Origin: Marivita hallyeonensis
GTDB taxonomy: Bacteria; Pseudomonadota; Alphaproteobacteria; Rhodobacterales; Rhodobacteraceae
NCBI RefSeq assembly: GCF_900129875.1
Contig: NZ_FQXC01000001.1
Coordinates: 434,001-498,000, forward strand
Length of the DNA: 64,000 bases
Direction of reading: 5' to 3'
Position numbers and translations under genes: made by a program. This document shows, in pieces, positions 1-7,671 of the stretch. The number at the start of each line of letters is the position of its first letter. The first letter of the stretch is position 1. The notes beneath the pieces were generated by a model. The model made no database searches. It had not been told where the DNA came from and saw only the letters and a program-made list of their open reading frames with translations.

Positions 1-1294
1 GCAACTGTTGCGCTGTGGACTCGTGAGCGATGAGCCGCGCCGCATATGGATCCTCGCCATCAAGCATCCGGTCCACCACCTGTCGCAGCAATTGCGCGCG
101 CCCTTTTGCGGAATAGAACCCGCCGGGAAGCTGGCTCGTCTCCAGCAGAAACTGCCGGTAGATTTCATAAGCTTCCGGATCAGGCGGCGTGGGGTTTGCA
201 AAAAACGCGGCAAGCGGTTGATGCGACACCAATTCGGGTTTGTCGTAGACGCAGGTGCCAAAACACCTGACCGGCAAACCGCGCCAGAGCGCCTGATGCG
301 CCGATGTCGAGTTCACGGTCACAGCCGACCGGGCAGTCTTCAGCAGATGCGCAAGCTTGCCGCCGCGCACATAGACCACTCGGTTCGCGACGCCGTGCAT
401 CTCGGCGCTTGCCCGGATTGCCTCAGCCACAGGCGCGCGACCGTCTTCCAGCGGATGCGCCTTAAAGACGAGACGATGGTGCGAAGGTGCACCCTTCGCG
501 AATTCCGCAATAACCATGTCCACGAATGTGGTTTGGGACGCGAAGTTCGAAAACGCCCGGAAGCTGGCATCATGCTCGAGCTGGAGAAGCACGACATGAT
601 ACGGCCATCCTCCTTTTTGAACGGCGCGGGTCTTGATCCAGCGTTCGACCATATGCCGTGGACGTCTCAGGAGGCGGAGGAGCTGCAGAGCGAATTCCTG
701 CCCGACAGTCTGTTCTCGGTGCGAGGTATAGTTCGGAAAGGCGCGGTTTCGAAACAGGACATGCCAATGGTACAGCGCGCCGTAGACCATATGGTGGCGC
801 AAATCCCCCCAGCGGTCCGGCGGCAAGGCCGGTTGTTCGGCTGTTCGTGTCAGCGCATCGGCCATATCCGACACTGCGATGCGCATCAGCCGGGAGTTGC
901 CGTTCGATCCGTCGCGTTCGTAGGTCGCCCAGTACGGGCGCAGATATCCTTCCTCGAAGATATGGACGGTCACCCCGGCTTCTTTGGCGATCTGTACCGC
1001 GTCGGAGTGATGCCAGCGTGTGTCACCGTAGAGAACGAGATCGGTGGCTTTCGTCTGCGCCAGCCACGTTTGGAACTGACCGCTCCAAGCGTCCTGACTG
1101 TCGGTGAAGCGTAGTAGCGTGCCCGGATCAGGCCACCAGAACGCGTCCCCCGAATTGAAGGCGACACGCCAGCACTGCGCCCCGGTTTCCGTGAGCCTGG
1201 CGGACAATTTCGCGTAGAACGGACCGTGGGGGCCTTGCAGAAAGAGGAAAACCCGTCCTGTTCCAGATGCCTGCTTGCCCGTTGCGTTCGTCAT
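1..1294 (-). CDS. KpsS-like capsular polysaccharide synthesis/export protein, C-terminus cut by window edge
   Basis: The frame is open from an ATG at 1294 down to base 1, giving 431 codons with no stop, so the 3' end lies outside the window. The N-terminus reads VFLFLQGPHGPFYAKL (about residues 14-29), typical of the KpsS/LipB branch of the Capsule_synth family (PF05159), which adds Kdo linker sugars to the lipid anchor of group 2 capsules. Later family-like blocks are FKAHPLED (near 273) and TVNSTSAHQAL (near 325). No signal peptide is seen, fitting a cytoplasmic or membrane-associated enzyme. A long open frame on the opposite strand is its shadow. Family assignment is fairly secure; the precise sugar and polymer are not known. 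Confidence 0.85.
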   Translation of the reverse strand, partial: MTNATGKQASGTGRVFLFLQGPHGPFYAKLSARLTETGAQCWRVAFNSGDAFWWPDPGTLLRFTDSQDAWSGQFQTWLAQTKATDLVLYGDTRWHHSDAVQIAKEAGVTVHIFEEGYLRPYWATYERDGSNGNSRLMRIAVSDMADALTRTAEQPALPPDRWGDLRHHMVYGALYHWHVLFRNRAFPNYTSHREQTVGQEFALQLLRLLRRPRHMVERWIKTRAVQKGGWPYHVVLLQLEHDASFRAFSNFASQTTFVDMVIAEFAKGAPSHHRLVFKAHPLEDGRAPVAEAIRASAEMHGVANRVVYVRGGKLAHLLKTARSAVTVNSTSAHQALWRGLPVRCFGTCVYDKPELVSHQPLAAFFANPTPPDPEAYEIYRQFLLETSQLPGGFYSAKGRAQLLRQVVDRMLDGEDPYAARLIAHESTAQQL

Positions 1295-1400
1295 GGTGGC
1301 AAAGTATCCGTGAGTTTCCGGAACGCTACCACAACAGCGTGATCATGTGGAGAGCGTTGTCACAACATATGGCGGCACTGGCGCGCGAGGTATCAAGATC

Positions 1401-1997
1401 ATGTTCACTGGGATTGTGACCGACATCGGAGAAGTCCGAGAGCTGGAACGGCGCGGCGATCTGCGCGCGCGGATCGGGACAGGATATGACACCGACACAA
1501 TCGACATTGGCGCGTCTATCGCGTGTAGCGGTGTCTGTCTGACTGTGATTGAGATTGGCGACGATTGGTTCGATGTTGAGATCAGCGCAGAAACGCTTGA
1601 CAAGACCACGATCGGCGGATGGTCCATGGGCACGCGCATCAATCTGGAGCGCGCGTTGAAAGTCGGCGACGAATTGGGGGGGCATATCGTGTCCGGTCAC
1701 GTCGATGGTCTTGCGAAGATCGTCGAGATGCGGCCCGAGGGAGACAGCATTCGCTATACCTTCGAAGCGCCGAAATCCTTGGCCCGTTTCATCGCACCCA
1801 AGGGATCGATCGCGTTGGATGGAACGTCTTTGACGGTGAACGAGGTTGACGGGACGTTGTTTGGCTTGAACCTCATCCCGCACACCCAAGAGGTCACCAC
1901 CTGGGGTGCGGCGAAAGTCGGCGACAGTGTGAACCTCGAAATCGATACGCTGGCCCGCTACGTTGCCCGACTTGCCGAAATGCAGGAACAAGCCTGA
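1401..1997 (+). CDS. ribE: Riboflavin synthase alpha chain
   Basis: 198 residues. Riboflavin synthase converts two molecules of 6,7-dimethyl-8-ribityllumazine to riboflavin plus the pyrimidinedione precursor, in the cytoplasm. The start at 1401 gives the canonical N-terminus MFTGIVTDIGEV; an upstream in-frame ATG at 1347 would add 18 non-conserved residues. Two lumazine-binding domains are visible: residues 1 to about 92 (with the ACSGVCLTV block), and the second from HIVSGHVDG (near 94) through GTSLTVNEVDG to the C-terminus. A GCGAGGT stretch about 8 bases upstream can serve as ribosome-binding site. The gene is divergent from the capsule gene and convergent with the MFS gene, not in an obvious rib operon here. 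Confidence 0.95.
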   Translation: MFTGIVTDIGEVRELERRGDLRARIGTGYDTDTIDIGASIACSGVCLTVIEIGDDWFDVEISAETLDKTTIGGWSMGTRINLERALKVGDELGGHIVSGHVDGLAKIVEMRPEGDSIRYTFEAPKSLARFIAPKGSIALDGTSLTVNEVDGTLFGLNLIPHTQEVTTWGAAKVGDSVNLEIDTLARYVARLAEMQEQA

Positions 1998-2021
1998 GCC
2001 ACGGCTTCGTATTTCCCATCC

Positions 2022-3179
2022 TTAGCGAAGCCGCGCTTCGGCGCGTTTCCCAAGAACCCGTACAAGTATCAAACCGCCGCCATAGGCCGTCAGCAAGAGC
2101 AAGACGGGCCCCAAGAGTGGCGCCCCTTGATACAGTGCGAGGAGGAGCGGCGTGCCACTTAGATTGCCGAGGTTTCCCATTTGCGCCAGTGCGCCATTGG
2201 CCAGGGCGCGGCTGTCCGAGTCCGGGTTCAACTGTGGGACAACGGCAAATCCGGCCCCCTGAATAAAGGCCATGGCTGCGAAAAGCAGCAAAACCGTGAC
2301 CGCCGAAAACCCAAAGCCCGCAATCAGGAGGACAGCACCACAGCAGGCGGCGAAACCTGCGGTGATGACGGGCAGGGCGCGCACCCGTGACAGGATCGCG
2401 ATGCCAAGGCTCAATGCAACGGCAATGGACACAAGCGGGGCCAGCGGAGCCAGCCATGCAGGTTCCTCGCCCTCGATCAGAAGCGGCAACGCCGTGAGCA
2501 CGGAAACAAAGGTGAGCGTGTAGCACAGCCAGGCCAATGCCGGCGTGGCGATGCCAGGCGTTGCGAATGCGCGAATGTGCCGTTCTACAAGGGTTCCGAG
2601 TTTAAGTGGCTCTGTCACGGGGGCCTTGGTGCCGTGAAGAAGGACAAAGCACAGGACCGCCGCCACAGCCATCCAGACGCCGTGTGACAGGATCAAAAGC
2701 GGCAAACCCCCTTGGGCGAGGACAAATGGCGCTATCGTGGCTGTCGCCGCAAACGCAACGCCGAAAAAAGTGCTCCATAGGGTCAGCGCGGCGGGCCGCA
2801 GACGATCCGGTGTGGTCTCGGCGATCAGCGTCGGTGCCGCGACCACGATCAAAAGATGTGACGCGCCCTCGATGATGCGGCTGAGCATCAGGATCGGCAA
2901 AGACGGAAGACTGGCCTGCCAAAGCGACACGGCGGCACCCAGGATCAGCGCACTGACCAAAGCACGCTTAGTGCCGATCCGGTTGACCACCATACCGGCG
3001 ATCAAGCCGAGCACGACGCCGACCAGACTGATCAGGGACACCGCCAGACCAAGAACCGCGTCCTGCCCACCGTACTCTTGGCTGAGGGCGACGAAGCTGA
3101 CCGCGAATTTCGAAAACTGGCCAGCCGCGCCCAATCCGGCAACGTAGATCACGACTGTGATGAGAAGCGGGTAGCGCAT
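2022..3179 (-). CDS. MFS transporter
   Basis: 385 residues, about 12 hydrophobic segments. It fits the major facilitator superfamily: the loop GMVVNRIGTKRAL (about residues 63-75) is the MFS motif A position between TM2 and TM3, and SRIIEGASH (near 101-109) resembles motif B in TM4. A basic/polar central loop (KAPVTEPLKLGTLVERHIRA) separates the two six-helix halves. It is an inner-membrane secondary transporter; substrate and direction cannot be read from the sequence. It is convergent with ribE, with 24 bases between the stops, and divergent from the helicase gene at 3279. Confidence 0.85.
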   Translation of the reverse strand: MRYPLLITVVIYVAGLGAAGQFSKFAVSFVALSQEYGGQDAVLGLAVSLISLVGVVLGLIAGMVVNRIGTKRALVSALILGAAVSLWQASLPSLPILMLSRIIEGASHLLIVVAAPTLIAETTPDRLRPAALTLWSTFFGVAFAATATIAPFVLAQGGLPLLILSHGVWMAVAAVLCFVLLHGTKAPVTEPLKLGTLVERHIRAFATPGIATPALAWLCYTLTFVSVLTALPLLIEGEEPAWLAPLAPLVSIAVALSLGIAILSRVRALPVITAGFAACCGAVLLIAGFGFSAVTVLLLFAAMAFIQGAGFAVVPQLNPDSDSRALANGALAQMGNLGNLSGTPLLLALYQGAPLLGPVLLLLTAYGGGLILVRVLGKRAEARLR

Positions 3180-3278
3180 CGTGATCCCTTCTTGTCAGCG
3201 AGAGCTTTGACCGAAGCCGACTGGGGTCGCAAGCCTTGGGGATTTTTCTTCGCGGTGAGCTGCCTTATCTAGCAACTT

Positions 3279-5726
3279 ATGAATGCCTTGCCTGCATCCC
3301 TTCAAAGCTGGTTCAAGACGCGTGGGTGGTCAATCCATCCGCACCAGCAAGACATGCTGGATCGCGCTCAGGATCCGTGTCTGCTTTTGATTGCGCCCAC
3401 CGGTGGTGGCAAAACGCTGGCCGGGTTTCTGCCGACGCTCATGGAACTGGCAGACGACCCACGTGGCGGTCTGCATACGCTCTACGTCAGCCCGTTGAAG
3501 GCGTTGGCTGCGGATATCAAGCGCAACCTGCGCACGCCGATCGACGAAGCGGGCCTGCCGATCCGGGTCGAGGACCGCACAGGCGATACCTCGGCGCATG
3601 TGAAGAAACGTCAGCGCGCGGACCCACCGCATATCCTGCTAACGACGCCCGAGTCTCTCGCCCTTCTGACCAGCTATGAGGACGCGCCGCGTATGTTTGC
3701 CGGTGTGCAGCGGGTTGTTGTGGACGAGATCCACGCGCTTGCCGAAAGCAAACGCGGCGACCAGCTGATGCTTGCCTTGGCGCGTTTGCAAACGATGAAC
3801 CCCGGGCTGCGTCGTGTCGGGTTGTCGGCGACGGTGGAAGACCCCGGTGCCATTGCGCGATTTTTGGCAAAGCATCCGGACCCGTGTGAGATCGTCATCG
3901 CCGACCCGGGACCGGAACCAGACATCTCGATGCTTGTCACCGAAGAGGCCCCGCCATGGTCCGGGGGTGGTGCGAAATACGCGATTCCTGCGGTTCTGGA
4001 CGAGGTGAAACGACACAAGACCACGCTCATCTTCCACAACACCCGTGCGCAGGCGGAAATTTTTTTCCACAACCTTTGGCTTGCCAATGAAGAAGGTTTG
4101 CCGATCGGCATTCATCACGGGTCACTAGACCGGGGCCAACGCGAAAAGGTCGAGGCCGCTATGGTGCGTGGCGATCTCAGGGCAATCGTGTGTACCGGAA
4201 GCCTCGATCTGGGCATTGACTGGGGTGATGTGGACCTTGTCATCCAGATTGGCGCGCCGAAGAACGTGAAACGGCTCGTGCAGCGGATTGGGCGCGCCAA
4301 TCACCGCTACAACGCACCGTCGAAGGCGCTACTCGTGCCCGCCAATCGGTTTGAGGTGGTGGAATGCGTCGCAGCGCTGGAGGCCGTGAAGGCGCATGAG
4401 CTGGACGGTGGGTGGCGCGGTCGGGGACCGCGAGATGTGTTATGCCAGCACATCCTGATCGCCGCCTGTTCTGGACCATTCGAGGCCGACGCGCTTTATG
4501 CGGAAATGAGCACGGCGGGCGCGTATGCAGACCTCACCCGCTCCGAGTTTGACGATTGTTTGGAATTTTGTGCGACCGGCGGGTACGCCCTGCGGGCCTA
4601 TGATCAATGGCAGCGGTTGAAACAGTTGCCAGACGGAAGATGGCAGCTGAGAGACCCCCGGTCTGCGGCGCGCATCCGTCAGAACATCGGCACCATTCAG
4701 GACACCGATACGCTCAAGGTGAAGTGGCGAGGGCGCGGAGGCGCGCCTTTGGGTGAAATCGAGGAAGGCTTCGCAGCGACGCTGACACGGGGCGATACAT
4801 TTCTCATCGGCGGGCAGATCGTACGATACGAGGGCCTGCGCGAACTGACGGTGGAAGTCACGCGGGACGCGGTCAAGAAACCAAAGATCGCCACTTTCAT
4901 GGGCACAAAATTCGCCACTTCGACGCAGTTGTCGAACCGTATCGTACGCATGTTCCAGCAGGACGATTGGCCCGACCTGCCGCATCACACCCGCGACTGG
5001 CTGCGCATGCAGCGCGAGGTGAGCCGCTTGCCGGAGCCGGGACGCCTGTTGATCGAAAGCTTTCCGCATGACGGTCGCGAACAGCTTGTGGCCTATGGGT
5101 TTGCAGGCCGCAACGCGATGCAGACGCTCGGGCTACTGTTGTCGAAACGGATGGAGGAAGAGGGCCTCGCCCCCATGGGCTTTGTCGCTACCGATTACGC
5201 CGTGCTGATCTGGGGTCTGGATGCGGTGATCGATCCCGCGCCGTTGTTCGACATCGCGGCGTTGGAGCGCGGTTTGGAGACTTGGCTCGCGGGCAATGCG
5301 GTGATGAAGCGGACCTTCCGCGCGTCGGCCACGATTGCAGGACTGATCGAGCGACAGGTGGGCGGCCAACGCAAGACCGGACGACAGGCAACGATGTCGT
5401 CGGATATTCTTTACGATACGCTGCTTAAGTATGACCCCGATCACCTGCTGATGCAGATCACACGAGAAGAGGCGATGCGCGGGTTGGTGGATTTCAGCCG
5501 TATCCGCGAAATGGCGGAGCGGGTCGAGGACAGGATCGACCTTGTCCGTCTCGACCGCGTGACTCCACTGGCCGCGCCGTTGTTTCTGGAACCGGGCCGT
5601 GTGCCGGTTCGGGGTCAGGCGGATGAACGTCTTCTGGAGGAAGAGATCACCCGGCTCATGGAGACGAGCGGGTTGGCACAGGTCGAGACGAAGCCGTCAA
5701 AGCCGGTCTGGCGGGTGCCGTATTAG
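3279..5726 (+). CDS. Lhr-like, ligase-associated DEXH-box helicase
   Basis: 815 residues. SF2 helicase with Walker A APTGGGKT (39-46), DEIHAL as DEXH box (near 149), SAT motif in GLSATV, and motif VI QRIGRANHR (near 335). Length, the N-terminus HPHQQDMLDRAQ and the C-terminal Lhr-type winged-helix/core region match the ligase-associated DNA damage response helicase family (TIGR04121-like), which is usually encoded with an ATP-dependent DNA ligase, a beta-CASP exonuclease and the phosphoesterase PdeM. None of these partners lies beside it here: an MFS gene is upstream and leuA is convergent downstream. It probably unwinds nucleic acid with 3'-5' polarity during repair. A hairpin at 5750-5769 follows. 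No good Shine-Dalgarno precedes ATG 3279. Confidence 0.88.
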   Translation: MNALPASLQSWFKTRGWSIHPHQQDMLDRAQDPCLLLIAPTGGGKTLAGFLPTLMELADDPRGGLHTLYVSPLKALAADIKRNLRTPIDEAGLPIRVEDRTGDTSAHVKKRQRADPPHILLTTPESLALLTSYEDAPRMFAGVQRVVVDEIHALAESKRGDQLMLALARLQTMNPGLRRVGLSATVEDPGAIARFLAKHPDPCEIVIADPGPEPDISMLVTEEAPPWSGGGAKYAIPAVLDEVKRHKTTLIFHNTRAQAEIFFHNLWLANEEGLPIGIHHGSLDRGQREKVEAAMVRGDLRAIVCTGSLDLGIDWGDVDLVIQIGAPKNVKRLVQRIGRANHRYNAPSKALLVPANRFEVVECVAALEAVKAHELDGGWRGRGPRDVLCQHILIAACSGPFEADALYAEMSTAGAYADLTRSEFDDCLEFCATGGYALRAYDQWQRLKQLPDGRWQLRDPRSAARIRQNIGTIQDTDTLKVKWRGRGGAPLGEIEEGFAATLTRGDTFLIGGQIVRYEGLRELTVEVTRDAVKKPKIATFMGTKFATSTQLSNRIVRMFQQDDWPDLPHHTRDWLRMQREVSRLPEPGRLLIESFPHDGREQLVAYGFAGRNAMQTLGLLLSKRMEEEGLAPMGFVATDYAVLIWGLDAVIDPAPLFDIAALERGLETWLAGNAVMKRTFRASATIAGLIERQVGGQRKTGRQATMSSDILYDTLLKYDPDHLLMQITREEAMRGLVDFSRIREMAERVEDRIDLVRLDRVTPLAAPLFLEPGRVPVRGQADERLLEEEITRLMETSGLAQVETKPSKPVWRVPY

Positions 5727-5749
5727 GGGAGTGTCAGGTTGGAATCCCA

Positions 5750-5769
5750 CCCCACGACCGTGCGTGGGG
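5750..5769. terminator. Hairpin between convergent helicase and leuA genes
   Basis: Perfect 7-bp inverted repeat CCCCACG/CGTGGGG with a 6-base loop, between the helicase stop (5726) and the leuA stop (5792). No T-run follows on either strand, so it is at best a weak or Rho-assisted terminator. Confidence 0.4.
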
Positions 5770-5791
5770 CAGGTCTCTGAGCCACCGGCCG

Positions 5792-7351
5792 TTACGCCAG
5801 ATCCCGGTAGGAGATCTCTTTCACGTCCTTGCCGGTCTTGCCGCGCCTTACGATCAGGCGGTTGAGCGCATTGATGTACGCCTTGGCGGACGCGACCACC
5901 GTGTCTGTGTCGGCGGACTGGCCCGTCGCGATCATGCCGTCTTCTTCCAGCCGGACCGTGACGGTTGCCTGCGCATCGGTGCCCTCGGTGACGGCGTGAA
6001 CCTGGTACAGCTGCAACCGGGCCTTGTTCGGATGCAAGATCCGCACCGCCTTGAAGGTCGCATCAACTGGACCGTCGCCTTCGGACGTGGCGCTTTGCTC
6101 TTTTCCGTCGATTTCCATTTCCAGCGTGGCTTCTGCGGGGCCGGTGCCGCAGGTCACGTGCAGGTTGACGAGTTGCAAAACGTCGTCGCCTTCAGAGGAT
6201 GCCGATACCAAGGCGAGAATGTCGTCGTCGAACACCTCTTTCTTGCGGTCTGCCAGATCCTTGAAACGGACGAAAATGTCCTTGAGCTGGTTGTCGCCGA
6301 CATCGACGCCCAACTCCTTGAGCTTGGCGCGCAAGGCGGCCCGGCCCGAGTGTTTGCCCAAGGGCAGGGAGGTGCCCGCGATGCCAACGTCCTCGGGGCG
6401 CATGATCTCGAACGTCTCGGCGTTCTTCAGCATCCCGTCCTGGTGAATGCCGCTCTCATGGGCAAAGGCGTTTTTGCCGACGATGGCCTTGTTGAACTGC
6501 ACCGGGAAGCCCGACACGGTGCTGACCCGGCGCGAAATGTGCATGATCTTCGTTGTGTCGATGCCGGTGTGAAAGGGCATGATGTCGTTGCGCACCTTGA
6601 GCGCCATCACCACCTCTTCCAGTGCCGTGTTGCCCGCCCGTTCGCCGAGGCCGTTGATCGTGCATTCGATCTGCCGCGCCCCGCCTTCGACCGCGGCCAG
6701 CGCGTTCGCCGTCGCCATGCCGAGGTCGTTGTGGCAATGGGTGGCAAAGACCACGTCGTCCGCACCCGGCACAGTTTCGATCAGCCGCTTGATCAGGTCG
6801 GCACTTTCCCGCGGCGCAGTGTAGCCCACCGTGTCTGGAATGTTGATGGTGCTGGCACCCGCCTTGATCGCGATCTCGACGACGTGACAGAGGTAGTCCC
6901 ATTCGGTGCGGGTCGCGTCCATCGGCGACCACTGGACGTTGTCGCAGAGGTTGCGGGCGTGGCTCACGGTCTGTTCGATCCGCTCGGCCATCTCGTCCTG
7001 CGTCAGGTTGGGGATGGCCCGGTGCAGCGGAGAGGTTCCGATGAAGGTGTGGATGCGTGGGCTTTTGGCGTGTTTGACCGCCTCCCAGCAGCGGTCGATA
7101 TCCGGCAGTTGCGCTCGGGCGAGGCCGCAGATTACGGCGTCCTTGGCGCGCTCGGCGATCTCGCTCACCGCGCGGAAATCGCCTTCGGAAGCGATAGGAA
7201 ACCCGGCTTCGATGATGTCGACGCCCATGTCATCCAGAAGCTCTGCGATTTCGAGCTTTTCGTCATGGGTCATGGTGGCGCCCGGAGACTGTTCGCCGTC
7301 GCGCAATGTGGTGTCGAAGATCACCACTCGGTTTTTGTCTGAGTTCGTCAT
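5792..7351 (-). CDS. leuA: 2-isopropylmalate synthase
   Basis: 519 residues. Condenses acetyl-CoA with 2-oxoisovalerate, the first committed step of leucine synthesis. The catalytic TIM barrel opens with FDTTLRDGEQSPGATM (12-27), and the metal-binding ATHCHNDLG lies near 203-211, with NGLGERAGN following. The linker and LeuA allosteric domain (about 390-519), which senses leucine, is present: the protein is the usual bacterial length. The start at 7351 has only a weak purine stretch (GAAAGA) upstream. A Leu-rich leader ORF and a strong hairpin lie just upstream on the same strand (7400-7517), indicating translation-dependent attenuation. glyA is upstream on the same strand but separated by that leader region and a large hairpin. 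Confidence 0.97.
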   Translation of the reverse strand: MTNSDKNRVVIFDTTLRDGEQSPGATMTHDEKLEIAELLDDMGVDIIEAGFPIASEGDFRAVSEIAERAKDAVICGLARAQLPDIDRCWEAVKHAKSPRIHTFIGTSPLHRAIPNLTQDEMAERIEQTVSHARNLCDNVQWSPMDATRTEWDYLCHVVEIAIKAGASTINIPDTVGYTAPRESADLIKRLIETVPGADDVVFATHCHNDLGMATANALAAVEGGARQIECTINGLGERAGNTALEEVVMALKVRNDIMPFHTGIDTTKIMHISRRVSTVSGFPVQFNKAIVGKNAFAHESGIHQDGMLKNAETFEIMRPEDVGIAGTSLPLGKHSGRAALRAKLKELGVDVGDNQLKDIFVRFKDLADRKKEVFDDDILALVSASSEGDDVLQLVNLHVTCGTGPAEATLEMEIDGKEQSATSEGDGPVDATFKAVRILHPNKARLQLYQVHAVTEGTDAQATVTVRLEEDGMIATGQSADTDTVVASAKAYINALNRLIVRRGKTGKDVKEISYRDLA

Positions 7352-7399
7352 GTCAGAGGTCTTTCTGTCTTGTCCAAATCCGTCGGCGCGTCGCGGTCT

Positions 7400-7437
7400 C
7401 CTCTGAGCGGTCGCGCCGGAACGGCCGCGCTCAGAGG
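7400..7437 (-). promoter_or_regulatory. leuA leader hairpin (putative attenuator)
   Basis: On the minus strand CCTCTGAGCG (7437-7428) pairs perfectly with CGCTCAGAGG (7409-7400); the 18-base interior can extend the stem (CGCGGCCG against CGGCGCG with a bulge). The 5' arm overlaps the last Leu codon and stop codon of the leader peptide, so a ribosome held there would cover it. A third segment CCTCTGA (7359-7353), directly before the leuA ATG, can compete for the 3' arm. No T-run follows the hairpin, so whether it acts as a terminator, through Rho, or on translation is open. Confidence 0.65.
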
Positions 7438-7517
7438 CGGATTAGGAGAAGACGGCTGGCCAGCACAAGAGGCGCGCGGGAGCGCGTTTGAATTGCGATA
7501 TGGGCCATCGGTGTCAT
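7431..7517 (-). CDS. leuL: Leu-rich leader peptide of leuA, 28 aa
   Basis: Short frame read directly: ATG at 7517, TGA at 7433-7431. The peptide starts MTPMAHIAIQ and has leucines at LVL (17-19) and LLLIRL (23-28), that is 6 Leu among the last 12 residues plus Val and Ile; the Leu codons are CTT, CTG, CTT, CTC, CTA, CTC, including the rare CTA. Position and composition match amino-acid leader peptides that control leucine genes by ribosome stalling. No Shine-Dalgarno is possible if transcription starts as predicted: the hexamer TATAGT ends 7 bases before the ATG, so the mRNA would begin at or next to the start codon (leaderless), as described for the trpL leader of Sinorhizobium. Function is inferred. 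Confidence 0.72.
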   Translation of the reverse strand: MTPMAHIAIQTRSRAPLVLASRLLLIRL

Positions 7518-7524
7518 GCGCGCG

Positions 7525-7530
7525 ACTATA
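7525..7530 (-). promoter_or_regulatory. Candidate -10 box of the leuL-leuA transcript
   Basis: TATAGT on the minus strand, 7 bases before the leader ATG. A -35 element at 16-18 bases spacing is poor (CTTTTC/ACTTTT); TTGGTG lies too far at 24 bases. The assignment rests mainly on the -10 match and the position. Confidence 0.45.
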
Positions 7531-7611
7531 CGCGGCATTTTCCGAAAGAAAAGTCACCAATTGCGGAAATTTGGCCTGCGGCAGTACCGCGCCATTCAGT
7601 TTTTATCACAA

Positions 7612-7671
7612 AATTTACTGGGCGCGCCGCAGATTCTTCGTACGAAGAATCTGGCGGTGCCTCAGTAAATT
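7612..7671 (-). terminator. Large hairpin directly behind glyA
   Basis: A 60-base near-palindrome begins one base after the glyA stop codon. The centre is a perfect 22-base palindrome (7631-7652; half AGATTCTTCGT), flanked by GC-rich partly paired arms and closed by a perfect 9-bp outer stem AATTTACTG/CAGTAAATT. On the minus strand TTTTGTG follows, a weak U-tract. Probably the glyA terminator, isolating the leuA leader; it could also be a mobile palindromic element. Confidence 0.6.

Noticed and set aside
8-1114. 368-codon plus-strand open frame at the left edge
   Set aside because: Antisense shadow of the capsule gene; its translation is Arg/Cys/His-rich with no family pattern, while the minus frame has clear KpsS-type motifs.
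1351-1366. GTTGTCACAAC palindrome before ribE
   Set aside because: Short and single; could be chance, no matching regulator site known to me.
5996-7342. 448-codon plus-strand frame over leuA
   Set aside because: Mirror of leuA codon structure; no domain, no ribosome-binding site.
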